From NCBI RefSeq assembly GCF_000719285.1, contig NZ_JOFS01000030.1, forward strand, positions 124,001 through 188,000: 64,000 nt of DNA, in the 5' to 3' direction. A model generated the notes under the pieces. It was given only the letters and a program-made list of their open reading frames with translations. It searched no databases and was not told the DNA's origin. Positions 17,385 through 26,746 of the stretch are shown here, one piece after another. The stretch is from Streptomyces bicolor. GTDB taxonomy: Bacteria; Actinomycetota; Actinomycetes; Streptomycetales; Streptomycetaceae. Every line of letters starts with the position of its first letter. The first letter of the stretch is position 1. A program made the position numbers and the translations under genes.

Positions 17385-18023
17385 ATGACTAGCACCTTCC
17401 CCAACATCTCCATCAGCACGGAGCGGTTGGTGCTGCGTCCCCTCGACGAGGACGACGTGCCCGCACTGGCCGAGATGATGAACGACGAGCAGGTCGGCGC
17501 CTGGACCGACGTCCCCCAGCCCTACAGCGAGGACCGGGCCCGCACCTGGATCACCGAGTACGCGCCCACCGAGCGTGAGGCAGGCCGCGGGCTCGACCTC
17601 GCCGTCACCGAGTTCCTCACCCAGCGCCTGGTCGGCATCGTCCAGCTCGCCAAGACCAACTGGCATGTCCGGTCCACCGAGATGTCGTACATCGTCGCCC
17701 CCTGGGCGCGCGGCGAGGGCTACGCCTCCGAGGCGGCGCTGGCCACCGCCCAGTGGCTCCTCGGCGACCAGAAGTTCGAGCGCATCGAGCTGCGCACGGC
17801 CGCCGACAACACCGCCTCGCAGCAGGTCGCCCAGAAGATCGGCTGTATCAGCGAGGGCGTCCTGCGCAACGCGTGCATAGCGCACGTCCGCAGGGAGGAC
17901 GGCACCTGGACCGACGTACGCACCGACTTCATCGTGTGGAGCCTCCTCCCGGAGGACCTCGACGGCGCCGGGGAGCAACTCGCCGACACCGGCGGCTTCA
18001 CCTCGTTCGGCGACTGGAACTGA
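17385..18023 (+). CDS. GNAT family N-acetyltransferase (RimJ/RimL type)
   Basis: 212 residues from the ATG at 17385 with GGAG eight bases upstream. TERLVLRPLDEDD is the N-terminal signature of the Acetyltransf_3 (RimJ/RimL) group. YIVAPWARGEGYASEAA is the acetyl-CoA loop, and the RIELRTAADNTASQQVAQKIG block follows. Such enzymes acetylate protein N-termini, antibiotics or amino acids; the target here is unknown. It is separated from metQ by a terminator. Confidence 0.87.
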   Translation: MTSTFPNISISTERLVLRPLDEDDVPALAEMMNDEQVGAWTDVPQPYSEDRARTWITEYAPTEREAGRGLDLAVTEFLTQRLVGIVQLAKTNWHVRSTEMSYIVAPWARGEGYASEAALATAQWLLGDQKFERIELRTAADNTASQQVAQKIGCISEGVLRNACIAHVRREDGTWTDVRTDFIVWSLLPEDLDGAGEQLADTGGFTSFGDWN

Positions 18024-18134
18024 CGGGAACCGAACCCCCGGGCACGGGCGGCGCCGACCCGCCGAACAGGTACTCTCACGGAGCCCCCTCGGGCTGCCCA
18101 TGACGACCTGCGCAAATCCTGGAGACTGACGACG

Positions 18135-19346
18135 ATGGCCGACCGCGTCACGGTGATCGGCTGGGACGGCTCGCCGCTGACCGCCGCGGCACGCTCCGCC
18201 CTCGGTGCCGCCACGCTGGTGGCCGGTGCCGCGCACCACCTGGCGCTTCCCGAGGTGCCCGCCGCCGCGGAACGCGTCCGTCTCGGCAGCACAGCCCTCG
18301 CCGCCCGCCGCATCGCCGGCCACCGGGGCACCGCGGTCGTCATCGCCGACGGGGACCCGGGCTTCTTCGGAGTCGTACGAACCCTGCGCGCACCCGAGTT
18401 CGGCCTGGAGGTCGAGGTCGTCCCCGCCGTCTCCTCGGTCGCCGCCGCCTTCGCCCGGGCCGGCATGCCGTGGGACGACGCACAGGTGGTCGTCGCACAC
18501 CGGCGCACCCTGCGACGCGCGGTGAACGTGTGCCGCGCCCACCCCAAGGTCGCCGTCCTCACCTCACCCGGCGCCGGACCCGCCGAACTCGGCCTGCTCC
18601 TGGAGGGCGTCCACCGCACCTTCGTCATCTGCGAGGCCCTGGGCACCGAACACGAGCAGGTCACCGTCGTCACTTCCGACAAGGCCGCCGACCACGCCTG
18701 GCGGGACCCGAACGTCGTCATCGTCATCGGCGGCCCGGCCGGCGCGGGGGAGTCCGGGGGCTGGATCGCCGGACGAGACCCGTCCGCCGCCCCGCGCGGC
18801 TGGACGCTGCCCGCCGAGGCTTACGGCGGCCTGATGGGCGAAGGCGAACTGGAACCGCTCCGCACGGCCCAACTCGCCCGGCTCGGCCCGCGCGTCGGCG
18901 ACCTCGTGTGGGACATCGGCTGCGGCAGCGGCGCCTTCGCCACCGAGGCCGCGCGGGCCGGAGCCGCCGTCATCGCCGTCGACAGCGACCCGCGGGCCTG
19001 CGAGCGCACCCGGGCCAACGCGCGCGCCTTCGGGGTCCAGCTGCAGATCGTCCAGGGCACCGCACCGCACGTCCTGGAGAACCTCCCCGAGCCGGACGTC
19101 GTACGCGTCGGCGGCGGGGGAGCCGCGGTCGTCTCCGCCGTCGCCGACCGGCGCCCGCAGCGCATCGTCACGCACGCCGCGACCCGCGACGACGCCGAAC
19201 TCGTCGGCCGCGACCTGACCGAGCACGGCTACGACGTGGAGTGCGCGCTCCTGCAGTCCGTGGAACTCGACACGCGGGCCTGGACGGAGCGGGAGCGCAC
19301 GGTCGCGTTCCTGCTCAGCGGGGCACTTCCCGACCGTTCGGTATGA
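18135..19346 (+). CDS. cobL: Precorrin-6Y C5,15-methyltransferase (decarboxylating), CbiE-CbiT fusion
   Basis: 403 residues. The N-terminal half (MADRVTVIGWDG, ADGDPGFFGVV) is the CbiE tetrapyrrole methylase fold. The C-terminal half begins near residue 230 (PAEAYGGLMGEGELEPLRTA) and has the SAM motif VWDIGCGSGAF at 258-268, as in CbiT. The fusion methylates C5 and C15 and decarboxylates the C12 acetate in corrin-ring synthesis. It starts the corrin block cobL, bluB-cobT, cysG-like. The first domain lacks an obvious start-proximal GxGxG tetrapyrrole loop beyond IGWDGS, which is normal for this subfamily. Confidence 0.92.
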   Translation: MADRVTVIGWDGSPLTAAARSALGAATLVAGAAHHLALPEVPAAAERVRLGSTALAARRIAGHRGTAVVIADGDPGFFGVVRTLRAPEFGLEVEVVPAVSSVAAAFARAGMPWDDAQVVVAHRRTLRRAVNVCRAHPKVAVLTSPGAGPAELGLLLEGVHRTFVICEALGTEHEQVTVVTSDKAADHAWRDPNVVIVIGGPAGAGESGGWIAGRDPSAAPRGWTLPAEAYGGLMGEGELEPLRTAQLARLGPRVGDLVWDIGCGSGAFATEAARAGAAVIAVDSDPRACERTRANARAFGVQLQIVQGTAPHVLENLPEPDVVRVGGGGAAVVSAVADRRPQRIVTHAATRDDAELVGRDLTEHGYDVECALLQSVELDTRAWTERERTVAFLLSGALPDRSV

Positions 19347-19714
19347 CCGAGTACCTCTCCCCGTGATCCTGTTGTCGTACCGCGCGCGGTAGGCTGGCCG
19401 ATCGTTGTACCGCACTCGGTCGCCCGGCTTTTCGTCGGTCAATGTCCGGAAAAACACGCCCCGTTTGGGGTGTGTGTGGTACGGCGGAACCGGAGGACGC
19501 GCAACGTGGCGCAGTCCACAGCGGCCTGTCGCGGATCAACCTGTCGCGACGGCCGAATGGCCACGACAATGCCACTCAATGGCTTTGTCGCCTTTTTGGG
19601 CGGGTCGTTCGTGCCGCTGGGCATGCACGCTCGTTCTTCACTACGGGGGCGGTCGGTGCGCCGTTCCCGGGTGAGCTGGTCGTAGAGGCACTAACCGATG
19701 GGCGAGGGGTACGC
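19347..19714. other. Leader region of the bluB-cobT gene
   Basis: 368 bases without a secure gene. The giant gene's frame is open upstream to 19442 but the residues look unlike coding sequence. A possible small ORF runs from a GTG at 19506 (GGAGG about 10 bases upstream) to 19685, encoding about 59 residues rich in Arg/Ser; it has no family that I recognise. I looked for a cobalamin riboswitch here and saw no B12-box-like sequence. Confidence 0.4.
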
Positions 19715-22700
19715 ATGACCGACACCGGCCAGGTCCCGGGCGAGGGACTGCCGGAGAGCGCAGGCATGGAGCAGCCGGGCGTCCCCGCGGCGCACGGTGC
19801 GTACACCTACCTCTCCGAGACCACCGCCGAGGACGAAGACCTGCTGTTGCCCGGCTCCCAGGGTGCCTGGGGCAACGAGGTCGCCCCGCCCGCGCCGGAG
19901 CCGGTCGTCGAGGCCCTCCACGAGCCGGGCCCGCACGAGATCTCCGGCCGCGACAGCGGCTCGGTCGACCTCAGCGGCGTCCGCCTCCCGAACCCGACGC
20001 CCCCGTCGACTCCGATCCCGCCCATCACGCCCCGACGCCCCCTGCACCTCGGTCCGCCCATCCCCGACGCCTCCGCCAGCCCGGTCCGCTCCCTCGCCGA
20101 CCGCGGCGCCGTCGGCGCGCCCTCACGCCACCCCGGCGCGACGGGCCCCGAGTACCTCGACGTCCCGCAGCACCGCGAGGCGTCGACCCCTCAGACGGCG
20201 GCACCCTGGGGCGCGCAGGCCCCCGCGCCGGTGAGCGTCGAGGCCCCGGCTGCCGAAACGGTTGTTCCGACCGGGCAGCCGGCAGGCGCGGCGCAGGCGG
20301 TGGTGGCCCGGGTCGCCACCGAGGCCGTGGCCGCGGGGGGCGCTCCGCAGGGTACGGCGGAGGCGGCGCGGGTTGCGGCGTCGGACGGTCCGCAGGGTGC
20401 GACGGATGTCGCGCAGGTCGCGGCTTCCGACGGGCCGCAGGGCGCTACGGACATCGCGCAGACGGCTGCTTCGGACGCGCCGCAAAGTGCCGCAGTGGAT
20501 GTGGCAGTTCCGCAGGAGGGTGCGTACGGCGTCGAGGTGCCGCCGGCCGGTGATGCCTCACCGGCCGTTGGTGCGGAGCCGGGCGCGGAGAGCGGCCACG
20601 CTCCGGGAACGGAGTCGGCCGCGAGTGCCGGGGAGCCGGCCGGCGGTGCTCAGGGTCCGGCCGGGGAGATGCCGGGCGGCGGGCAGGTTCCGGACGCCGG
20701 GGAGATGCCGGGTGCCGCGCAGGCACCGGGTGCCGAGGCGGCGCACGGCCAGGACGCCGGTCAGTCGGCGGTGGCCGCGGCTGATCCCGGCGTCGGGGAC
20801 GCCGCTGCGGCCGGGGCCGGTGACGCCGTGGCGGGCGTGGCCGATTCCGGTGCCGGTACGGCCGAGGTGGCCCCGTCCGATACCGACGGCGGGGAGGCCC
20901 CGGTGAGCGGGGTCGACCCGGATGCCGGGCAGGTGCCTGGCGCTGCCGGTGCCCCGGATGCCGTACAGAGCCCGGGAGTTGGCAGCGCTGAGGAGGGGAA
21001 CGGAGCTGGGCCCGAGCAGGTTCCGGCAGGCGTGCCGGTTGCCGAGGGCACTGCGGACGAGGGCGCGCAGGCCGCCGGTGCGGGCGTTCAGGCTTCCGGG
21101 GGCCCCGTGATTGACGCCGCCCCGGCCTCCGAGATCCCTGTGAGAGACGCCGCCCAGACCCACGAGCTCGCCGTGCCCGAGGCCGCCGAGGTTTCCGGCC
21201 AGGCCGTGCCGGGGGCCGCGCCGACTGGCGAGGATGCTGCGGCTGACCCCGAGGACGTCGTCGAGACAGCCGCGCCTGAGGCCGTGCAGGCAGTCGCGGC
21301 GCCCGCCGCTGAGGGCGAGCAGGCCGTGGTATCGCCCGCTGAGGGCGACCAGGCCGTGGCAGCGCCCGCTGAGGGCGAGCAGCCCCTCGCAGCCGCCGCC
21401 GTTGAAGGCGAGCAGCCCCTCGCGGCGCCCACCCCCGAAGCCGAGCACGCCCTCCCCGCGCCCACCCCTGAAGCCGCGCAGATGCCCGAGACGCCCGTCG
21501 CCGATGCCGAGCAGAACCCCCGAGTTTCCTCCGCCGAGGCTGCTCAGGTCGCCGACGCCGAGGCGCCCGAGGTTCTTGCCCAAGTCGGCGGAGAGCCCGT
21601 GCCCGAGGGCGCCCCGGCCCCCGAGGCCGTTCCGGCAGTCGATGTTGCCCAGATCCCGGCCGAGGGTGTCGCCCCGGCTCACGTCCAGCCGGTCCCCGAA
21701 GCCACCCCCGACCCTACGGCCCCCGAAGCGGCGTCGGCTCCCCAACCCGGCGATGCCGAGCAGCCCGCCCACGACGCCTCCGCCGCCGTAACGCCCGACC
21801 CGACCGCGCACCCCTCGGACGCCGGGCAGGCCCCTCAGCAGCAGACGGACTTGGCCGCCCCGGTCGCGGACCCGGTGGCGGAACCGAGCCTCGCGCAGGC
21901 CGCGCCGCCGACTCAGGACGGCACACCGACGGACGCCGACGCAGCCGCCGCCGCACAGGCCGTGGCCGCGAGCGCGACCGCCCCCGAAGCGCAGCCCCCC
22001 CTCGCGGACGCGGCAGCCCAGATGCCGGCCGCCCAGCAGACCCCGGACATGCCGACCGAGTCGGCCGAGGCCCCTCAGCCGCTCGCCGCGGCCGCCGCCT
22101 CGCACACCTCCGCCCCGGACTCCACCACCCCCGACGCGGCCACCTCAGCCCCGGCGACCCCGGACTCGTCCGACCCGCAGCCGTCCCCTACGGACGTCGC
22201 ACCCGCCGAAGCCCCCGAGCCGTTCGTCGCGGAACCCGCCGGACCGCAGCGCCAGCCCGCGGCCCACTCCGCGCCGACGCCCCAGGATGTCCAGGACCCG
22301 GCCCAACCGCCCCTCTCACCCGCGGAGTTCAGCGGCGACGGCGGCGCCACGGCCGTCCTCCCGACCGGCACCCACCTGGAGCCCACGCCCGAGCAGCCCC
22401 TGGGCCAGTTCGTCCCGGTCGACGGCTCGGTGCCGACCACCCCGCACCTCGCGCCGACCCCGCCTCAGCCGCTCGTCCTCCCCACGGAGGAGGCGGCGGC
22501 CACCGTCCCCGCACCCCGTGAGGGCGACCCCGGACTCGTACAGCACGCGGAGGACCTGGACACCCGGGCCGCCGACCAGGAAGACCTTCGAGAAGAGAGC
22601 ACGGCCGCAGTGGAAGAAGTACGTGAGTCCACCGGCCCCGCCGCGCCCGCCTACGACGACGCCGAGCGCGAGGCCGTCCTCAAGGTCATGCGCGAACGGC

Positions 22701-24367
22701 GCGACATCCGCAACGGGTTCCGCAGCGACCCGATCCCGCATGAGGTCCTGCTGCGTGTCCTGGAGGCCGCCCACACCGCGCCCTCCGTGGGTCACTCGCA
22801 GCCCTGGGACTTCGTCGTCATCCGCTCGGCCGAGACTCGGCGCACCATGCACGAACTGGCCCAGCGTCAGCGCGAGGCGTACGCCAAGTCCCTCCCCAAG
22901 GGCCGGGCCAAGCAGTTCAAGGAACTGAAGATCGAGGCCATCCTCGACACCCCGGTGAACATCGTCGTCACCGCCGACCCGACCCGCGGCGGCCGCCACA
23001 CCCTCGGCCGGCACACCCAGCCGCAGATGGCGCCGTACTCCGCCGCGCTCGCGGTGGAGAACCTGTGGCTCGCCGCACGCGCTGAGGGCCTCGGCGTCGG
23101 CTGGGTCAGCTTCTTCGACGAGCGCGAGATGGTCCGCGCCCTCGGCCTGCCCGAGCACCTGGAGGTCATCGCCTACCTCTGCGTCGGGTACGTCGACGAG
23201 TTCCCGGACGAGCCCGAGCTGATGCAGGCCGGCTGGTCCAAGCGCCGCCCGCTGTCGTGGGTCGTGCACGAGGAGACGTACGGCCGTCGCGCCCTGCCCG
23301 GCGAGGAGCCGCACGACCTGCTCGCCGAGACCGTCGCCCAGATCCGCCCGCTGGACGCCAAGGCGCTCGGCGAGGCCTGGGAGCGGCAGAAGCGCATGAC
23401 CAAGCCGGCCGGTGCGCTCGGCATGCTGGAGATCATCTCCGCCCAGCTGTCCGGCCTGTCCCGTCAGTGCCCGCCGCCGATCCCGGAGCCCGCGGCCGTC
23501 GCGATCTTCGCCGGCGACCACGGTGTGCACGCCCAGGGCGTCACCCCCTGGCCGCAGGAGGTGACGGCGCAGATGGTCGCCAACTTCCTCGGCGGCGGCG
23601 CGGTCTGCAACGCCTTCGCCGGTCAGGTGGGTGCCGAGGTCTGCGTCGTCGACGTGGGCGTCGCGGCCGACCTCCCGGCCACCCCCGGTCTGCTGCCCCG
23701 CAAGGTCCGCGCGGGCACCTCCGACATGACGACCGGCCCCGCGATGACCCGCGAGGAGGCCAAGCAGGCCATCGAGGTCGGCATCGAGACCGCCCGCGAC
23801 CTGGTGGCGGCCGGCAACAAGGCCCTGCTGACGGGTGAGATGGGCATCGCCAACACGACGGCGTCGGCGGCCCTGATCTCCGTCTACACGGACACCGACC
23901 CGGCCGAGGTGACGGGCCGCGGCACCGGCATCAACGACGAGACCCTCGCCCGCAAGACCGAGGTCGTCCGCCGCGCCATCGAGCTCCACCAGCCCGACCC
24001 CGCCGACCCCATCGGCGTCCTGGCGGCGATCGGCGGCTTCGAACACGCCGCACTGGTCGGCCTCCTGCTGGGCGGCGCCTCCCTGCGTACGCCGGTGATC
24101 CTGGACGGCGTCAGCGCCGGCGCGGCCGCCCTGGTCGCCCGCGCGATCGCCCCCGAGGTCCTGGCCGCCTGCATCGCGGGCCACCGCAGCGCGGAGCCGG
24201 GCCACGTGGCGGCCCTCAACAAGCTGGGCCTGCGCCCCCTGGTCGACCTGGACCTGAGGCTGGGCGAAGGCACGGGCGCGCTGCTGGCCCTGCCGCTGGT
24301 CCAGAGCACGGCGAGGGCGATGCACGAGGTGGCGACGTTCGATTCGGCGGGGGTAACTGAGAAGTAG
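19715..24367 (+). CDS. cobT: BluB-CobT fusion with a very long low-complexity N-terminus
   Basis: 1,550 residues from the ATG at 19715 (GAGGGG five bases upstream). Residues about 1-975 are Ala/Pro/Glu/Gln/Val-rich with no predicted fold; short motifs such as AVAAPAEGEQ recur. From about 980 to 1200 is a BluB domain (RRDIRNGFRSDPIPHEVLL, PSVGHSQPWDFV), which makes 5,6-dimethylbenzimidazole (DMB) from FMNH2 and O2. From about 1210 to 1550 is CobT, nicotinate-nucleotide:DMB phosphoribosyltransferase, with TGEMGIANTTASAA and the catalytic Glu region RLGEGTGALLALP. So one chain makes the lower ligand base and activates it. The role of the extension is unknown. Confidence 0.9.
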   Translation: MTDTGQVPGEGLPESAGMEQPGVPAAHGAYTYLSETTAEDEDLLLPGSQGAWGNEVAPPAPEPVVEALHEPGPHEISGRDSGSVDLSGVRLPNPTPPSTPIPPITPRRPLHLGPPIPDASASPVRSLADRGAVGAPSRHPGATGPEYLDVPQHREASTPQTAAPWGAQAPAPVSVEAPAAETVVPTGQPAGAAQAVVARVATEAVAAGGAPQGTAEAARVAASDGPQGATDVAQVAASDGPQGATDIAQTAASDAPQSAAVDVAVPQEGAYGVEVPPAGDASPAVGAEPGAESGHAPGTESAASAGEPAGGAQGPAGEMPGGGQVPDAGEMPGAAQAPGAEAAHGQDAGQSAVAAADPGVGDAAAAGAGDAVAGVADSGAGTAEVAPSDTDGGEAPVSGVDPDAGQVPGAAGAPDAVQSPGVGSAEEGNGAGPEQVPAGVPVAEGTADEGAQAAGAGVQASGGPVIDAAPASEIPVRDAAQTHELAVPEAAEVSGQAVPGAAPTGEDAAADPEDVVETAAPEAVQAVAAPAAEGEQAVVSPAEGDQAVAAPAEGEQPLAAAAVEGEQPLAAPTPEAEHALPAPTPEAAQMPETPVADAEQNPRVSSAEAAQVADAEAPEVLAQVGGEPVPEGAPAPEAVPAVDVAQIPAEGVAPAHVQPVPEATPDPTAPEAASAPQPGDAEQPAHDASAAVTPDPTAHPSDAGQAPQQQTDLAAPVADPVAEPSLAQAAPPTQDGTPTDADAAAAAQAVAASATAPEAQPPLADAAAQMPAAQQTPDMPTESAEAPQPLAAAAASHTSAPDSTTPDAATSAPATPDSSDPQPSPTDVAPAEAPEPFVAEPAGPQRQPAAHSAPTPQDVQDPAQPPLSPAEFSGDGGATAVLPTGTHLEPTPEQPLGQFVPVDGSVPTTPHLAPTPPQPLVLPTEEAAATVPAPREGDPGLVQHAEDLDTRAADQEDLREESTAAVEEVRESTGPAAPAYDDAEREAVLKVMRERRDIRNGFRSDPIPHEVLLRVLEAAHTAPSVGHSQPWDFVVIRSAETRRTMHELAQRQREAYAKSLPKGRAKQFKELKIEAILDTPVNIVVTADPTRGGRHTLGRHTQPQMAPYSAALAVENLWLAARAEGLGVGWVSFFDEREMVRALGLPEHLEVIAYLCVGYVDEFPDEPELMQAGWSKRRPLSWVVHEETYGRRALPGEEPHDLLAETVAQIRPLDAKALGEAWERQKRMTKPAGALGMLEIISAQLSGLSRQCPPPIPEPAAVAIFAGDHGVHAQGVTPWPQEVTAQMVANFLGGGAVCNAFAGQVGAEVCVVDVGVAADLPATPGLLPRKVRAGTSDMTTGPAMTREEAKQAIEVGIETARDLVAAGNKALLTGEMGIANTTASAALISVYTDTDPAEVTGRGTGINDETLARKTEVVRRAIELHQPDPADPIGVLAAIGGFEHAALVGLLLGGASLRTPVILDGVSAGAAALVARAIAPEVLAACIAGHRSAEPGHVAALNKLGLRPLVDLDLRLGEGTGALLALPLVQSTARAMHEVATFDSAGVTEK

Positions 24368-24385
24368 CGAATGCCACGGTGCGGG

Positions 24386-24420
24386 CGAGGGACTCCGGTA
24401 CGACAGCGCCGGGTCCCTCG
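24386..24420 (+). terminator. Terminator after bluB-cobT
   Basis: CGAGGGAC at 24386-24393 pairs with GTCCCTCG at 24413-24420, with an inner CCGG/CCGG pair, 19 bases past the stop. Confidence 0.7.
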
Positions 24421-24448
24421 TAGAAGTGCCGCATGGCAGCAGTTCGTC

Positions 24449-24503
24449 CGTTGGTCTGTGGGCAGTCGTTCCGCAGGGCGGAACGGGTGGGCACAGACCA
24501 ACG
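24449..24503. repeat. Nested palindromic repeat, family B, copy 1
   Basis: Outer arms CGTTGGTCTGTG (24449-24460) and CACAGACCAACG (24492-24503) enclose GTTCCGC-AGG-GCGGAAC (24468-24484). The string GGGCAGTCGT next to a CCGC core recurs in the elements at 29747 and 55412. A likely mobile short palindrome or transcription-stop element of the type seen across Streptomyces. Confidence 0.7.
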
Positions 24504-24619
24504 CACCCGCACCCGGCAACGAAGCTCAGCCACCGGACACCCAAGCCGCCCTCCCCACCCGCCCCGTAAAATCCGCACGTCAGGGCCACTGCACCGCCGT
24601 ACAGAGGAGCCGCACCCTC

Positions 24620-25852
24620 ATGGCCGAAAACCCCGCCTACCCCGTAGGCCTCCGCCTCACCGGCCGCAAAGTGGTCGTCCTCGGCGGCGGCCAGGTCGCC
24701 CAGCGCCGCCTCCCGGCACTGATCGCAGCGGGCGCGGACATCCTCCTCGTATCCCCGGAAGCCACTCCCTCGGTCGAGGCCATGGCCGACGCAGGCGAGA
24801 TCACGTGGCAGAAACGCCCGTACGAGGACGGCGACCTCGCCGACGCCTGGTACGCCCTGATCGCCACCGGCGACAAGGAAGCGAACACCCGGGCCTCCGC
24901 CGAAGCGGAGCGACACCGCGTCTGGTGCGTCCGCTCCGACGACGCCGACGCCGCCACCGCCTGGACCCCCGCCACCGGCCACAGCGAGGGCGTCACGGTC
25001 GCCGTCCTCACCACCAGCGCCCGCGGCCGCGACCCCCGCCACACCGCGGCCATCCGCGATGCCGTCGTCGAGGGCCTGCGCGACGGCACCCTCGTCGCCC
25101 CCCACCACCGCACCCGCACCCCGGGCGTCGCCCTGGTCGGTGGCGGCCCGGGCGACCCGGACCTGATCACCGTCCGGGGCCGCCGCCTCCTCGCCGAGGC
25201 CGACGTCGTCATCGCCGACCGGCTCGGCCCGCGCGACCTGCTCGCCGAACTGCCGCCGCACGTCGAGGTGATCGACGCGGCGAAGATCCCGTACGGCCGC
25301 TTCATGGCCCAGGAGGCCATCAACAACGCCCTGATCGAGCACGCCAAGCAGGGCAAGTCGGTCGTACGGCTGAAGGGCGGCGACCCGTACGTCTTCGGCC
25401 GCGGCATGGAGGAGCTGCACGCCCTCGCCGAAGCCGGCATCCCCTGCACGGTGGTCCCCGGCATCTCCAGCTCGATCTCGGTGCCGGGCGCGGCCGGCAT
25501 CCCGGTCACCCACCGGGGCGTGGCCCACGAGTTCACGGTGGTCAGCGGCCACGTGGCCCCCGACGACGAGCGTTCCCTCGTCGACTGGCCGTCGCTGGCC
25601 AGGCTGACCGGGACGCTCGTGATCCTCATGGGCGTCGACAAGATCGGCAAGATCGCCGAGACCCTCGTCGCCCACGGCAAGTCCGCCGACACACCGGTCG
25701 CCCTGATCCAGGAGGGCACGACCGCCGCCCAGCGCCGCGTCGACGCGACCCTTGCGACGGTTGCGGAGACCGTACGGACCCAGGACGTGAAGCCCCCGGC
25801 GGTCATCGTCATCGGCGAGGTCGTGAACCTAGGACCGAACCTCTCCACGTAA
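24620..25852 (+). CDS. Uroporphyrinogen-III C-methyltransferase / precorrin-2 dehydrogenase (CysG-like)
   Basis: 410 residues from the ATG at 24620 with GAGGAG upstream. The N-terminal domain (about 1-150) has the NAD loop VVVLGGGQVAQRR of CysG-B/Met8 type precorrin-2 dehydrogenase. The C-terminal domain begins VGGGPGDPDLIT at 173 and contains KGGDPYVFGRG and VVPGISSS, the SUMT (CobA/CysG-A) signatures. It converts uroporphyrinogen III to precorrin-2 and probably on to sirohydrochlorin, feeding cobalamin and siroheme. It lies directly downstream of the corrin genes, so either product is plausible. The symbol is left open because cysG and cobA are both used. Confidence 0.9.
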   Translation: MAENPAYPVGLRLTGRKVVVLGGGQVAQRRLPALIAAGADILLVSPEATPSVEAMADAGEITWQKRPYEDGDLADAWYALIATGDKEANTRASAEAERHRVWCVRSDDADAATAWTPATGHSEGVTVAVLTTSARGRDPRHTAAIRDAVVEGLRDGTLVAPHHRTRTPGVALVGGGPGDPDLITVRGRRLLAEADVVIADRLGPRDLLAELPPHVEVIDAAKIPYGRFMAQEAINNALIEHAKQGKSVVRLKGGDPYVFGRGMEELHALAEAGIPCTVVPGISSSISVPGAAGIPVTHRGVAHEFTVVSGHVAPDDERSLVDWPSLARLTGTLVILMGVDKIGKIAETLVAHGKSADTPVALIQEGTTAAQRRVDATLATVAETVRTQDVKPPAVIVIGEVVNLGPNLST

Positions 25853-25916
25853 CCGCGGGTAACTCAACCCGTCCCAAGCCGTTGGCACCGCACCCAGGAC
25901 AAGGCAGTATCACCCT

Positions 25917-26735
25917 GTGGCCGATCTCATCACCGTCGATGACCCCGACGACCCGCGCCTGCGCGACTACACGGGCCTGACCGACGTCGAACTGCGCCGC
26001 AAGCGCGAACCGGCCGAGGGCCTGTTCATCGCCGAGGGCGAGAAGGTGATCAGACGAGCCAAGGAAGCCGGCTACGAGATGCGGTCGATGCTGCTCTCCG
26101 CCAAGTGGGTCGACGTCATGCGCGACGTCATCGACGAACTCCCGGCCCCGGTCTACGCGGTCAGCCCGGAGCTCGCCGAGCAGGTGACCGGCTACCACGT
26201 GCACCGCGGCGCGCTCGCCTCCATGCAGCGCAAACCGCTGCCGACCGCCACGGAGCTCCTCCAGTCCGCCCGCCGGGTGGTGGTCATGGAGTCGGTCAAC
26301 GACCACACCAACATCGGCGCCATCTTCCGCTCGGCCGCCGCCCTCGGCATGGACGCGGTCCTGCTCTCCCCGGACTGCGCCGACCCGCTCTACCGCCGCA
26401 GCGTCAAGGTCTCCATGGGCGCGGTCTTCTCCGTGCCGTACGCCCGCCTGGACACCTGGCCCAAGGGCCTGGAGTCGGTGCGCGAGGCCGGCTTCACCCT
26501 TCTCGCCCTCACCCCCGACGAGAAGGCCAAGACCCTCGACGAGGCCGCTCCGCACCGGATGGAACGGGTCGCCCTCATGCTCGGCGCCGAGGGCGACGGC
26601 CTCTCCACGCAGGCCCTCGTCGCCGCCGACGAATGGGTCCGCATCCCGATGGCCCACGGCGTCGACTCCCTCAATGTCGGCGCGGCGGCCGCGGTCGCCT
26701 TCTACGCAGTGGCAACGGGCCGCCCGCAGGTCTAG
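25917..26735 (+). CDS. TrmH/SpoU family RNA 2'-O-methyltransferase
   Basis: 272 residues, GTG at 25917. The N-terminal 100 residues form the SpoU substrate-binding domain (RRKREPAEGLFIAEGEKVIRRA). The SPOUT knot contains NDHTNIGAIFRSA (motif 1), LMLGAEGDGLS (motif 2) and IPMAHGVDSLNVGAAAAV (motif 3). It would methylate a ribose in tRNA or rRNA, or give thiostrepton-type resistance in specialised members; no sign of the latter here. It is followed at 11 bases by the NUDIX gene in the same direction. Confidence 0.9.
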   Translation: MADLITVDDPDDPRLRDYTGLTDVELRRKREPAEGLFIAEGEKVIRRAKEAGYEMRSMLLSAKWVDVMRDVIDELPAPVYAVSPELAEQVTGYHVHRGALASMQRKPLPTATELLQSARRVVVMESVNDHTNIGAIFRSAAALGMDAVLLSPDCADPLYRRSVKVSMGAVFSVPYARLDTWPKGLESVREAGFTLLALTPDEKAKTLDEAAPHRMERVALMLGAEGDGLSTQALVAADEWVRIPMAHGVDSLNVGAAAAVAFYAVATGRPQV

Positions 26736-26746
26736 GGCCTACGACG

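Noticed and set aside
19442..19714. Extending bluB-cobT upstream to 19442
   Set aside because: The stretch has different composition (Trp/Cys/Arg/Asn) from the extension and the ATG at 19715 has a strong GAGGGG site.
19347..19714. A cobalamin riboswitch before bluB-cobT
   Set aside because: No B12-box-like conserved sequence could be read.
20558..22105. A long Gly/Arg/Leu-rich open frame on the minus strand opposite the low-complexity part of bluB-cobT
   Set aside because: Repeated Ala/Pro/Glu codons in the plus strand create the antisense pattern; the plus frame joins smoothly to the BluB domain.
22316..25675. A minus-strand open frame of over 1,100 codons opposite bluB-cobT and the CysG-like gene
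   Set aside because: Same artefact. The plus-strand genes have clear catalytic motifs across the entire region.
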